Shown here in pieces: positions 8,503-16,909 of a stretch of 43,995 bases of DNA (within the stretch, counting starts at the first letter, position 1; each line of letters begins with the position of its first letter). This DNA is from CAZAFN01 sp964484795 (lineage in GTDB: Bacteria; Pseudomonadota; Alphaproteobacteria; Methylaequorales; Methylaequoraceae). The translations under genes were made by a program, and so were the position numbers. The notes beneath the pieces are model-generated. The model searched no databases, was not told where the DNA came from, and saw only the letters and a program-made list of their open reading frames with translations. The stretch covers positions 1-43,995 of the forward strand of contig CAZAFN010000012.1 of the NCBI GenBank assembly GCA_964484795.1, written 5' to 3'.

Positions 8503-9219
8503 ATGAATAAAATTGTTTTAAATAAAGTTAGTGTAATCTTAAATAATAATAAGGTTCTTTCTGATATATCTTTTAACATTGAGGAAAATCGTCCAGTCTG
8601 TTTGATTGGTAGAGGATCTTCAGGTAAAAGTACTTTGTTGAAATCTATTGTTGGTTTGGTTGATTTATGCGCTGGTGACATAAAAATTGATCAAACATCA
8701 ATTATAGAAAAGTCATTTAAAGAAAAAATTGATTCTTTTGGGGTTGTGTTTCAAAAAGATGCTTTGTTTGATAGTTTAACTGTGTGGGAAAATATAATGT
8801 TTAAAAGTTTAGGTAAATTTAGTAAAGAGAAGTTGATGAAAAAAGCTTTTTTCTATCTATCTAAAGTAGGATTAGAGAAAAGAGAGGCTTTTTTGTATCC
8901 TGCTGAATTATCTGGTGGAATGAAAAAAAGAGTTGCAATTGCTAGAGCAGTATCACATAAACCTAAGTTTTTATTATTGGATGATCCTACTGCTGGTCTG
9001 GATCCAGTTAAAACTAATATGATTTTTAAAATTATTAGACAATTGAGTGAGGAATTAAAAACAACCGTTTTGACGGTTACATCGGATATGAAGGGGGCTC
9101 TAAATTTTTTTAAATACATAGTGATCCTAGAGGATTCTAAAATTCACTGGAAAGGTGATTCTTCCGAGGCGAAGAAGAAACCTACTGAATATATGAAAAA
9201 ACTTTTCTATGGAGTGTGA
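8503..9219 (+). CDS. mlaF: ABC transporter ATP-binding protein, MlaF-like
   Basis: A 239-residue ABC ATPase. It carries Walker A GRGSSGKST (near residue 36), the Q-loop segment FQKDALFDSLTVWENIMF (the ALFDSLTVWEN form is typical of MlaF/Ttg2A), the signature LSGGMKKRVAIARA and Walker B LLLDDPTAGLDP. MlaF powers phospholipid trafficking between inner and outer membrane together with the permease MlaE and the MCE protein MlaD. Neither partner is next to it here: the upstream gene is divergent and the downstream gene convergent, so the ATPase stands alone. ATG 8503 is preferred over the in-frame GTG one codon earlier. Confidence 0.82.
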   Translation: MNKIVLNKVSVILNNNKVLSDISFNIEENRPVCLIGRGSSGKSTLLKSIVGLVDLCAGDIKIDQTSIIEKSFKEKIDSFGVVFQKDALFDSLTVWENIMFKSLGKFSKEKLMKKAFFYLSKVGLEKREAFLYPAELSGGMKKRVAIARAVSHKPKFLLLDDPTAGLDPVKTNMIFKIIRQLSEELKTTVLTVTSDMKGALNFFKYIVILEDSKIHWKGDSSEAKKKPTEYMKKLFYGV

Positions 9220-9221
9220 AT

Positions 9222-9614
9222 TTATTTCCGAATTAAATCAGAACATCCAGCTGTTGCATCAATACCTGATTCAACATAGCAAGCGCTCATCCTATTTTTG
9301 TCAAGAAGTTTTCCAATGTTATATCCACGACTATCTGAGGCAACCCAAGTAATCGTTTTATTGTCAGGGTGAATTACACCAAAAAAGTTTTTTGTACCAT
9401 CAGTGTATGAAAAAGTACCTTTGAATCTTCTGTCTTTTTGCTCAAGAATTTCAACTTTTTTTTCCCATTCCCTAAAACCTCTTTGTTCAGAAAGCGTTTT
9501 GTTAATTCCTTTCCATGTACCTACTATATTAGGAATTTCATGATCCGAAGAATATGAGTTAGAACCAAATGCAGTTATCACAAAGAAAATTATGTAGCTT
9601 AAAAAATTAACCAT
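9222..9614 (-). CDS. Predicted secreted protein, unknown function
   Basis: 130 residues, starting with a signal peptide (MVNFLSYIIFFVITAFGSNSYSS), so probably exported. The mature part opens with IVGTWKGINKT and contains alternating beta-like segments (RFKGTFSYTD, FFGVIHPDNKTITWVASD) reminiscent of small lipocalin or beta-barrel folds, but I do not recognise the family. Two cysteines (CYVESGIDATAGC) near the C-terminus could form a disulfide in the periplasm. It is convergent with the MlaF-like gene, separated by two bases, and divergent from the AmpG-like permease. Confidence 0.65.
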   Translation of the reverse strand: MVNFLSYIIFFVITAFGSNSYSSDHEIPNIVGTWKGINKTLSEQRGFREWEKKVEILEQKDRRFKGTFSYTDGTKNFFGVIHPDNKTITWVASDSRGYNIGKLLDKNRMSACYVESGIDATAGCSDLIRK

Positions 9615-9653
9615 TCTATTATTATTGTTAATAATAAAAATTTTTCAAGATAA

Positions 9654-10913
9654 ATGAATCTTAACTTTTTTAAATTTTATTTTTCCAAAAAATTGATTCT
9701 TATTTTTTTTATGGGTATTTCTAGCGGCATACCTCTTTATTTAATTTTATCTACTCTTTTTATTTGGTTGACACGAGAAAACATTGATATTTCAACTATT
9801 GGGTTATTTGCACTTACACAGATGCCTTGGAGTTTGAAATTTGTGTGGGCACCATTAATTGACAATTTTAAAATTCCAATAATTACAAAATATTTTGGTC
9901 AAAGAAAAGCCTGGTTGTTAGTTACTCAAATATTATTAATTATTTCAATTATTCTTTTAGGTTTTAGCAACCCTAAAGATAATATTATTTATACAGCATT
10001 TTTTGCGTTACTAGTTTCTACATTTTCTGCTAATCAAGACATCATTATAGATGCATACAGGATAGAGATATTAGATGATTCTTCTCAAGGAGCTGGTGCA
10101 GCGATGACTCAATTTGGATATAGAATGGGGGGAATCTTAGCTGGTGCTGGCGCATTATATTTAAAGGAAATATTTAGTTGGTCAGTAGTTTTTTTTACTA
10201 TATCCGTTTTAATTTTTTCTTTAATGATTCTCACAATTTTTATAATTCCAGTAAAAGATGATGGTAAAGAAGAAGTTAGAAAAAAAAACTATATTGAGCC
10301 ATTTTTAGAATTTATTACTAGAAATAGCCTATTAAAAATATTAGTTATTCTGCTTTTCATTTTCTTTTTTAAATTTGGTGACGTAATAGCGGGTGTAATG
10401 GCTAACCCATTTTATGTTAAGATTGGTTTTAGTAATGTTGAAATTGCTAATGCTAGTAAAATTTTTGGTGTAGTAATGACTATTCTAGGGGTTTTCGCTG
10501 GAGGTTTTCTGGTTAAAAGATTTGGAATATTACAATCTTTGATCATTTCTGGATTTCTCCAGATAATTTCTAATTTACTTTATGTGCTACTTAACTCAGT
10601 TGGCCCTGAATTTAGTTATTTGCTTCTTACTGTTGCTGGTGAAAATTTTTCAGGAGGGTTGGGTTCTGCAGCCTTTGTTGCTTATCTATCAGTTTTGTGT
10701 AATAGAAATTATACTGGAACTCAATATGCGCTGCTTTCATCATTTATGGGGTTAGCAAGAGCTATTTTGTCATCTCCTTCTGGGTTTATCGTGGAATCAA
10801 TTGGTTGGGCTGATTTTTTTCTATTGTCGACCTTACTAGGTCTTCCAGGTTTATTGATTTTGTTCTGGATGAGGAAAAAATTTATGTTAGAAATGCAAAA
10901 GCCCAAATATTAG
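9654..10913 (+). CDS. ampG: AmpG-like muropeptide permease (MFS)
   Basis: A 419-residue major-facilitator protein with about 12 hydrophobic segments. AmpG hallmarks are visible: GISSGIPLYLILSTLFIWL near residue 20, TQMPWSLKFVWAPLID near residue 62, FGQRKAWLL, and SANQDIIIDAYRIEIL near residue 130. AmpG imports GlcNAc-1,6-anhydroMurNAc peptides for cell-wall recycling. The peptidoglycan hydrolases at 20-22 kb could supply such substrates, though the genes are not linked in one operon. Its upstream 39-bp AT-rich gap is shared with the divergent secreted-protein gene. Confidence 0.85.
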   Translation: MNLNFFKFYFSKKLILIFFMGISSGIPLYLILSTLFIWLTRENIDISTIGLFALTQMPWSLKFVWAPLIDNFKIPIITKYFGQRKAWLLVTQILLIISIILLGFSNPKDNIIYTAFFALLVSTFSANQDIIIDAYRIEILDDSSQGAGAAMTQFGYRMGGILAGAGALYLKEIFSWSVVFFTISVLIFSLMILTIFIIPVKDDGKEEVRKKNYIEPFLEFITRNSLLKILVILLFIFFFKFGDVIAGVMANPFYVKIGFSNVEIANASKIFGVVMTILGVFAGGFLVKRFGILQSLIISGFLQIISNLLYVLLNSVGPEFSYLLLTVAGENFSGGLGSAAFVAYLSVLCNRNYTGTQYALLSSFMGLARAILSSPSGFIVESIGWADFFLLSTLLGLPGLLILFWMRKKFMLEMQKPKY

Positions 10914-10931
10914 GTTGATTTAATTTTTTTT

Positions 10932-11569
10932 CTATATTTTTTTGGATGTGATTTCTTTGAATTCGTTAAGTTTGCTAAGTGGTTCGAATGAACATATAGT
11001 TTGGAAAAAATTATTTAAGTGTGGAAATTCTTTTAGAAAATCATTGTTAATTAGTTCTAATTTTCCTGACCAAAACCAGTATATAACTCTCCAGGCTGTA
11101 ATATCAGCCACTGAAAAATTGTCCGTAAAAAAAACTCTTTTTTCTGATGAATTTAAAAAAAGTTTTTCTAGGAAAGCAAACCAATTTTTCAAGTCATTTT
11201 TAATAAATGATTTTCTTAGTTTTAATTGTTTTTGGCGATTTTTTTCTCTGATGGACGGTGCAATTTTCAAAGTTATGTCATTAGCCCAGTCTAAGACTTG
11301 ATCAATCACCAGAGAATTTTCAATATTCGAATCATATAGGTTTGATTTTCTAGCACAATATTTTGCCAGGGATGAAGTTTGTCCATGCATTCTATTATTT
11401 ATAGTTATGACTGGAAGTTGTCCAAATGGAAAATCTCCATCTTTTTTTTTTTAATGAAATTTTCTCTTGAAATTTTTTCGTAAACGTAAGGAGTTTTTGA
11501 ATAAGATAGACATAATCTTAAAATATCTAATCTCCAAAAGTTAAAATCAAAATAAGTAATTTTTATCAT
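10932..11569 (-). pseudogene. Glutathione S-transferase, frameshifted in a poly-A tract
   Basis: The N-terminal frame starts at ATG 11569 and reads the thioredoxin-like half (KITYFDFNFWRLDILRLCL, as in sigma-class-like GSTs). It shifts at a run of 11 T (11 A on the coding strand) at 11442-11452. The other frame continues GDFPFGQLPVITINN, then RMHGQTSSLAKYCARKSNLY and an all-helical C-terminal domain to 10932. FGQLPV with its cis-Pro and the QTSSLAKY glutathione-contact segment are clear. The whole span is one base short of whole codons, so one A is missing from the run. This could be sequencing error in a homopolymer, a true mutation, or a tract rescued by slippage. The protein would be about 212 residues, normal for the family. 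Confidence 0.8.
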
Positions 11570-11571
11570 TC

Positions 11572-12339
11572 TTATTTTTCTGCAAATGCTTTCTCAATGA
11601 CAAATCCACCTTGGATTTTTGTTGAACCTTCTTTTGAACCAAAGTCTTCAAATATTTTTTTTAATTCATATGTCATATCTTCTGAACCACAAATCATTAC
11701 TCTATCATCCTTAGAGTTAAAACTTTCTAGATTGACTGCATCCCAGAGTTTATTTTCTCTTATCCATTTTGTAATTCTTCCTTTTCTAGGCCATTCCTCT
11801 CGAGTAACTGAATTGAAATAAATAAAATTACCTTGAGTGATTTGTGAATAAGTTTCATCATCGTTAAGGTTTTCTAATGTATCGCTATATGCTAGTTCTT
11901 TAGCTTTACGAACTGTGTGTGTAAGAATTACCTTATTGAATTTTTCGTATGTTTCTGGGTCTCTAATTATACTCATAAAGGGTGCCAAACCAGTACCAGT
12001 GGATAGAAGATATAAATTTCTGCCTGGAAGTAAATAATCGCAAACTAAAGTTCCTGTAGGTTTAGAGTTTACAATAATTTCATCGTCTATTTTTATATGT
12101 TGAAGTTTGCTAGTAAGTGGCCCATTTGGAACTTTAATTGACAAAAACTCCAAGTGATCTTCGTGATTTGGGCTTACTACAGAATATGCTCTCAACAGAG
12201 GTTTACCATCAATTTCAAGGCCGATCATTGCAAATTCTCCATTTTTGAATCTAAATGACATATTTCTTGTGGTTTTAAAACTAAATGTTTTATCAGTCCA
12301 GTGATGTATATTTGTAACTTTTTCTTTTAACAAAGCCAT
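11572..12339 (-). CDS. fpr: Ferredoxin--NADP+ reductase
   Basis: About 255 residues. The FAD domain has LLRAYSVVSPN (RxYS motif, isoalloxazine contact) and VPNGPLTSKLQ. The NADP domain has LLSTGTGLAPFMSIIRD (nucleotide-binding glycine loop), LTHTVRKAKELAY and MICGSEDMTYELKKIF. The C-terminal VIEKAFAEK matches the bacterial subclass with an extended tail. It transfers electrons between ferredoxin or flavodoxin and NADP(H), often in oxidative-stress defence. ATG 12339 is preferred over a TTG four codons upstream. It is divergent from the PEP carboxylase gene across a roughly 77-bp AT-rich gap that must hold both promoters; a TATAAA at 12399-12404 is a weak candidate -10 box for the latter. Confidence 0.9.
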   Translation of the reverse strand: MALLKEKVTNIHHWTDKTFSFKTTRNMSFRFKNGEFAMIGLEIDGKPLLRAYSVVSPNHEDHLEFLSIKVPNGPLTSKLQHIKIDDEIIVNSKPTGTLVCDYLLPGRNLYLLSTGTGLAPFMSIIRDPETYEKFNKVILTHTVRKAKELAYSDTLENLNDDETYSQITQGNFIYFNSVTREEWPRKGRITKWIRENKLWDAVNLESFNSKDDRVMICGSEDMTYELKKIFEDFGSKEGSTKIQGGFVIEKAFAEK

Positions 12340-12416
12340 AATTATTTCCAACTGTTTTATTTTCTAATAAAAAAAAACTGTGATATAAAACGTTTAAATA
12401 TAAAATTTTGCGGTAA

Positions 12417-15400
12417 ATGACAAGTATTAATATTAGAAAACTGTCTCATTCGGAGATGGATCTATATAGAAAACCACTTCTACCTAAAACCTGGAGTTGT
12501 TTTCCAGTGGATAGAGACATCGACACCCAATTATTAAGAAAAATTCTACAAAAGGATCTAGACAAAATTAGGTCAGGAGCAGAAAAAGATCCTTTTTCAA
12601 ACTCTATAACAATGTTGGCCTTAGACATTTCTCGAAGACTAGAGAAAAACAAGCTTAATTATTCCGCACTTGAAGCACTTATTCAGAGATTGGCAGTAGG
12701 GTCAGTGGGATTAAGAGCTGATAGACTAAAATCATATATGGGAGTTGTTGATTACCAAAAGAATAATAAAATTATTTTTCAATTGATAAAAAAATTGGCT
12801 TATGACAAGTCAGGGAATTTATTATCGTTTAAGAGATTTAATAAAAACTTAAGTAACGAGATTTTTGGAATTGTTCTCACTGCACACCCAACTTTTGGAA
12901 TGACTCATAAGATGATGAGTGATCTGGCAAAATTAGCAACTATGACAAAAGAAAGTGGAAAAAGAATCTCAGATCTAGAACTTAAGTCCATAATAAAAGA
13001 AATTTTTAAAACTGAGCAAAGACCAGAAAAGAACATAACTCTAGATTTTGAACATGAACTTTCAATTGTAGCATTGAAGTTTCTTCAACAATCTCTCAAC
13101 AGTTTTTATAAAGTGGTACTAAGGGTTTCTAGAAGTTTATACCCTTTAGATTATTTCAATGTTAGCCCACGTATTTTTAGTTTACATACTTGGGTAGGGT
13201 ATGATGTTGATGGAAGGGGTGACATTTCATGGGAAAATACATTTGCAAAGAGATTAAGGGTTAAAATAGATCAGTTGAGATTATATTTAAACAAAATCCA
13301 GAGACTTTTAAAAATTTCAAAAAACACCAAAATTTCTAAAAATTTAAAAAATATTAAAAAAATCTTAGAAGAATCAATATTGCACAACTCTAAAATCTTA
13401 AGTTTTTTTTCTCAAAACGTTTTTTTGAACAATATCGATAAATTAAAAAATGTTTCAAATTATATGTTTAAAAATAAAAAAAAACTACTAACCAACAGCA
13501 ATGTTTTGATAATGAAAATTGAAGAAATATTAGAATTTTTAAAAAAAAAAGATTCAACCAAGAAAATAAAATTAATAGAAGAACTAATAATTTTAAAAAT
13601 TGAAATTAGTAATTTTGGTCTTGGTTTAGGTAGGACCCAGGTAAGACTTAATGCAAATCAATTGAACAATTCTATTTCAAAGGAGATAGATTTAACTGGT
13701 GATCCCGATGATCCTTCAAATAAAAGAACTTATCTAAGTGTTATTTCAAAATTAATAGAAAATGTTAAACCCGTAAAAATTAATTTTGGAAGTCTTCTTG
13801 AAGAAAATATGAATGCAAGAAGATATTTTATGTTAATAAAACAGATTTTAAAATATATTGATGAAAATGAAACTGTTAGGTTCTTAATTGCAGAATGTGA
13901 TTATTCACTTACAGTGATGACGGCATTATATTTTTCAAAACTTTTTGGTGTAGAACAACAGGTAGATATATCTCCTTTATTTGAGACTGAAAAGGGCATA
14001 GCTATTGGGCATAATGTTGTAGAAACTTTGTTAAAAAATAATCATTTTAGGAGATATATTTCATTAAGAAAAAAGTTAACTATTCAGACTGGTTTTTCAG
14101 ATGCAGGCAGATATTTGGGGCAGTCAGCTGCTGTATTATCAATAGAAAATCTTCAAAGAAAAATAGCCAAGATATTAGCTGAAAACAATCTACCTGAAGT
14201 GAAACTTCTTATTTTTAACACACATGGTGAATCTATTGGTAGAGGAGGGCACCCAGTTTCTTTGACTGATAGATTAAATTACACAAGTTGTTCATTTACA
14301 AGAAAAAAAATGAGAGATTGGGAAATAGACTTAATCCAGGAAATTAGTTTTCAAGGAGGAGATGGTTATCAATATTTTATGAATCATGATCTTGCTTATG
14401 CTTCATTAGTCAGAATTGCAGAGTTTTGTCTAAGTGAAGGATCGGATGAAAAATATGATTCATTATACCAATCGCCAGACTTTGGGATTGAATTTGTAAA
14501 TACAATAAAAAATTTCAATACTGAGATTATGGATGACCCTAATTATGCGGCTTTATTAAATGTGTTTGGACAAAATTTGTTTCACTCAACTGGTTCTAGA
14601 GCAGTTAAAAGGCATATGGATGGTTCGCTCAAAACTTTAGTTTATCACCCTAGCCAAACCAGGGCAATTCCTCAGAATTCAATACTTCACCAATTAGGTA
14701 TGCTTGCAAATTCACTGGGTGGCATAGGTAAATTTTTAAGAAAAGATCCAAAAAAATTTACAGAATATTACAAAAACTCTTCGAGATTCAAAAGAATAAT
14801 GGATATTGTTGAGTACGCTTTTGCATTCAGTGACATAGAAGTTTTAAAGGCATATATTGACTGTTTTGACCCTGGAATGTGGTTATCTTGGTCTACAAGA
14901 ACTGCCGATTCAAAGAGAAGTGAAAATATGAAAGAGGTTGCTAATTTACTTGAAAAATTTGATGTTCATTGGAGGCTCAATAAAGTTTATAGAAAATTAC
15001 ATCAAGAATATATGGATATTAGAAATTGGTTATTAGGCAGAAAATTAAGAGGTAGAATAGCTGTAGGAAGAGGGAGGGTAATTGAAAAGGAGATTAGAGA
15101 TGAATTACTATTGATGCATGGAATTAGAGTGGCAGTTTTTCATGAAATTTTTTTACTGTCTGTTAGAATCCCTAAGTTTAGTGATCAAGCAGGAACATCT
15201 AGAGAAGAAATAATAGCCAAACTAATAAGATTTGATATTCTTGATGCTGTCAAAGATTTAAGAAGAATTTTTCCAACTGGAAAAATTAAGACTTCCAAAG
15301 CTGATTTTGGTGAAGAAAGTAATTATTTAGGTGAAGTAAATAAAGATTATACAAATGAGGAAAGAACAATTTTTAAACAACTTGAAGCCTTGCATGAATG

Positions 15401-15452
15401 TGCAAAAAGAGTTAGCACAGGAATAACCCATTTTATAGGTACAGTGGGGTAA
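12417..15452 (+). CDS. ppc: Phosphoenolpyruvate carboxylase family protein, divergent
   Basis: A 1011-residue protein, longer than the usual 870-960, with PEPC landmarks in order: VLTAHPTFGM with H157 in the place of the catalytic histidine, TGFSDAGRYLG at 558-568 (classically GYSDSxKDxG), THGESIGRGGHP at 602-613 (classically HGRGGxxGRGGxP), RAIPQN further on, and a C-terminus ending GTVG rather than QNTG. The family carboxylates PEP with bicarbonate to give oxaloacetate, replenishing the TCA cycle. The Arg for Lys change in the second motif, the shortened third motif and the altered C-terminal tetrapeptide suggest a distinct subfamily. Whether it is active cannot be told from sequence. A Lys-rich low-complexity insertion lies around residues 300-390. 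Confidence 0.78.
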   Translation: MTSINIRKLSHSEMDLYRKPLLPKTWSCFPVDRDIDTQLLRKILQKDLDKIRSGAEKDPFSNSITMLALDISRRLEKNKLNYSALEALIQRLAVGSVGLRADRLKSYMGVVDYQKNNKIIFQLIKKLAYDKSGNLLSFKRFNKNLSNEIFGIVLTAHPTFGMTHKMMSDLAKLATMTKESGKRISDLELKSIIKEIFKTEQRPEKNITLDFEHELSIVALKFLQQSLNSFYKVVLRVSRSLYPLDYFNVSPRIFSLHTWVGYDVDGRGDISWENTFAKRLRVKIDQLRLYLNKIQRLLKISKNTKISKNLKNIKKILEESILHNSKILSFFSQNVFLNNIDKLKNVSNYMFKNKKKLLTNSNVLIMKIEEILEFLKKKDSTKKIKLIEELIILKIEISNFGLGLGRTQVRLNANQLNNSISKEIDLTGDPDDPSNKRTYLSVISKLIENVKPVKINFGSLLEENMNARRYFMLIKQILKYIDENETVRFLIAECDYSLTVMTALYFSKLFGVEQQVDISPLFETEKGIAIGHNVVETLLKNNHFRRYISLRKKLTIQTGFSDAGRYLGQSAAVLSIENLQRKIAKILAENNLPEVKLLIFNTHGESIGRGGHPVSLTDRLNYTSCSFTRKKMRDWEIDLIQEISFQGGDGYQYFMNHDLAYASLVRIAEFCLSEGSDEKYDSLYQSPDFGIEFVNTIKNFNTEIMDDPNYAALLNVFGQNLFHSTGSRAVKRHMDGSLKTLVYHPSQTRAIPQNSILHQLGMLANSLGGIGKFLRKDPKKFTEYYKNSSRFKRIMDIVEYAFAFSDIEVLKAYIDCFDPGMWLSWSTRTADSKRSENMKEVANLLEKFDVHWRLNKVYRKLHQEYMDIRNWLLGRKLRGRIAVGRGRVIEKEIRDELLLMHGIRVAVFHEIFLLSVRIPKFSDQAGTSREEIIAKLIRFDILDAVKDLRRIFPTGKIKTSKADFGEESNYLGEVNKDYTNEERTIFKQLEALHECAKRVSTGITHFIGTVG

Positions 15453-15453
15453 C

Positions 15454-16371
15454 TTACTTTTTTAAAGTTTTACTATTTTTGTAATGACCTTCAATTGCTT
15501 CAATATCTTCATCAGACAAATTTAAGTTTTCGGAAAGTTTTTTTAGCACCTCACGCTCTTGACTATCAATTATATTGTCAGATAGCATATGCTTCAGTTG
15601 ATTTTCATATTTTTTTTGATTTCTTCTAGTGAATTCAGTAAATGCTGAGGCCATTATACCCGCTGGAAGAGCAACAGTTCCAATCCCAAGAATAATGCTA
15701 ATAGATCCAAATAATTTTCCTATTGAGGTTATCGGATAAACATCACCATACCCAACTGTAGTTAACGTTACTAATGCCCACCACATTGCTTGAGGGATAC
15801 TACCAAATTTATCTGGTTGAACATCTTTTTCAACTAGATACATTCCACTTGAAACGACTATAAGTGCTATGAACAATAGAAAAAAAGCAGCTCCAAATGA
15901 TCGTCTCTGGTCCCAAAGAACAGATATTAGACTATTTATTGATCCAGAGTATCTAGAAAATTTCAAGAGCCTAATAATTCTTAATGCTCTGATAAAACGA
16001 AGATCGACTGAAGGATAAAACAAAGCAACTAAGCTAGGTAAAATTGCAACTGCATCAATTATGGCTCCAAAACTGAAAATATATTTTAATCTTTCCTCAA
16101 AATTGCTTCTATTTTTTTTTTTGTCAGTTACACACGACCAAAATCTCATAAAATACTCAATTGTAAAAATAAAAACAGAGAAATACTCAAAATATGTAAA
16201 AAAAATATCAAATTTTTCGTAGATGGAATCTACAGTTTCAAGAATGACAGAAAACACGTTAAGTGTTATTAAGGACAGTAAAAAAAGGTCCACAACTTTA
16301 CTCCAAACGTCTTTTTCCTGACCTGGTTCAAGTAATTCCCAACATCTTGATCTTATCTTTAAATAATTAAT
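15454..16371 (-). CDS. Voltage-gated potassium channel (six TM, Kv-type)
   Basis: Six hydrophobic segments. The S4 segment has regularly spaced arginines (LRFIRALRIIRLLKFSRY), and the pore has the K+ selectivity filter TLTTVGYGD. A cytoplasmic C-terminal tail ends with LSDEDIEAIEGHYKNSKTLKK. It would pass K+ across the inner membrane in response to voltage. The first usual start codon is GTG 16293, but the frame upstream encodes CWELLEPGQEKDVWSKVVD, which resembles the conserved N-terminus of bacterial Kv channels. The only in-frame start-like codon there is ATT at 16371, seven bases after a GGAG Shine-Dalgarno sequence. I therefore extend the gene to 16371; the conservative version ends at 16293. 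It is convergent with ppc, one base apart. Confidence 0.85.
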   Translation of the reverse strand: MNYLKIRSRCWELLEPGQEKDVWSKVVDLFLLSLITLNVFSVILETVDSIYEKFDIFFTYFEYFSVFIFTIEYFMRFWSCVTDKKKNRSNFEERLKYIFSFGAIIDAVAILPSLVALFYPSVDLRFIRALRIIRLLKFSRYSGSINSLISVLWDQRRSFGAAFFLLFIALIVVSSGMYLVEKDVQPDKFGSIPQAMWWALVTLTTVGYGDVYPITSIGKLFGSISIILGIGTVALPAGIMASAFTEFTRRNQKKYENQLKHMLSDNIIDSQEREVLKKLSENLNLSDEDIEAIEGHYKNSKTLKK

Positions 16372-16389
16372 TTTTTAGCTCCGAAAAGG

Positions 16390-16665
16390 TTATTTTTTTG
16401 GACAAGTTATTTGTTTTTGGCAGGTATTACCAGGTGCTCCTAAGTAAATTTGCTTGTTTTTTTCTCCTTTTTTTTGGGATTCGTATTCACATACAACATC
16501 ATCAGGAACAATAGTTTCTTTGACTAATCTGCATAAGGGTTGAATAACTATTCTTTTTCTTCTATCAAATGTGCCTTCTTCAGGAGCATACTTTCGGCCA
16601 ATGGAGTCGACCACAAATGGAAATGAAATTATTAAAAAGAAAACAAATTTAAGAGTTTTTCTCAT
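16390..16665 (-). CDS. Small predicted secreted protein
   Basis: 91 residues starting at ATG 16665, giving a clear signal peptide (MRKTLKFVFFLIISFPFVVDS) and a short basic mature protein with four cysteines (CRLVKE, CEYES, CQKQITC). I do not recognise the family; the cysteines suggest disulfides in the periplasm. A longer frame begins at 16773, but its extra N-terminus is the shadow of the overlapping upstream gene. It overlaps that gene's 3' end by 17 bp, which suggests translational coupling. Last gene of a four-gene minus-strand run (17924 to 16390). Confidence 0.6.
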   Translation of the reverse strand: MRKTLKFVFFLIISFPFVVDSIGRKYAPEEGTFDRRKRIVIQPLCRLVKETIVPDDVVCEYESQKKGEKNKQIYLGAPGNTCQKQITCPKK

Positions 16666-16909
16666 CACCATTGGGTTTGTTTTCATCATTATTAGATTTC
16701 TTTTCATCTTCATCTGTTTTTTTCTCGTCATCAGATCCAGGCTTATACGCTGTACCTTGAATTGAACGAGCAACGTATTTATTCATTAAATCGTCAGAAT
16801 TTTTAACATACTCTTCAAGACTTTCTTGCAATTTTTTTTCAGCATCTTCCTTGCTATCAGCCTCTATTTCTGCAATTCCATCAATTATCCAGTGAACGTT
16901 ATAAATCAT
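16649..16909 (-). CDS. Small cytoplasmic protein with acidic lysine-rich tail
   Basis: 86 residues, unrecognised. The first 58 residues (YNVHWIIDGIAEIEADSKED) look like a compact alpha/beta domain. The tail is a low-complexity Asp/Glu/Lys/Asn repeat (DDEKKTDEDEKKSNNDENK), probably disordered. It starts at ATG 16909 overlapping the stop of the Sel1 gene (ATGA) and overlaps the next gene, so it is an integral part of this small operon. No membrane segment. Confidence 0.6.
   Translation of the reverse strand: MIYNVHWIIDGIAEIEADSKEDAEKKLQESLEEYVKNSDDLMNKYVARSIQGTAYKPGSDDEKKTDEDEKKSNNDENKPNGDEKNS

Noticed and set aside
16666..16773. Upstream extension of the small secreted protein
   Set aside because: The extra 36 residues are Met/Lys-rich and are the other-frame reading of the acidic tail of the preceding gene; the signal peptide begins at 16665.
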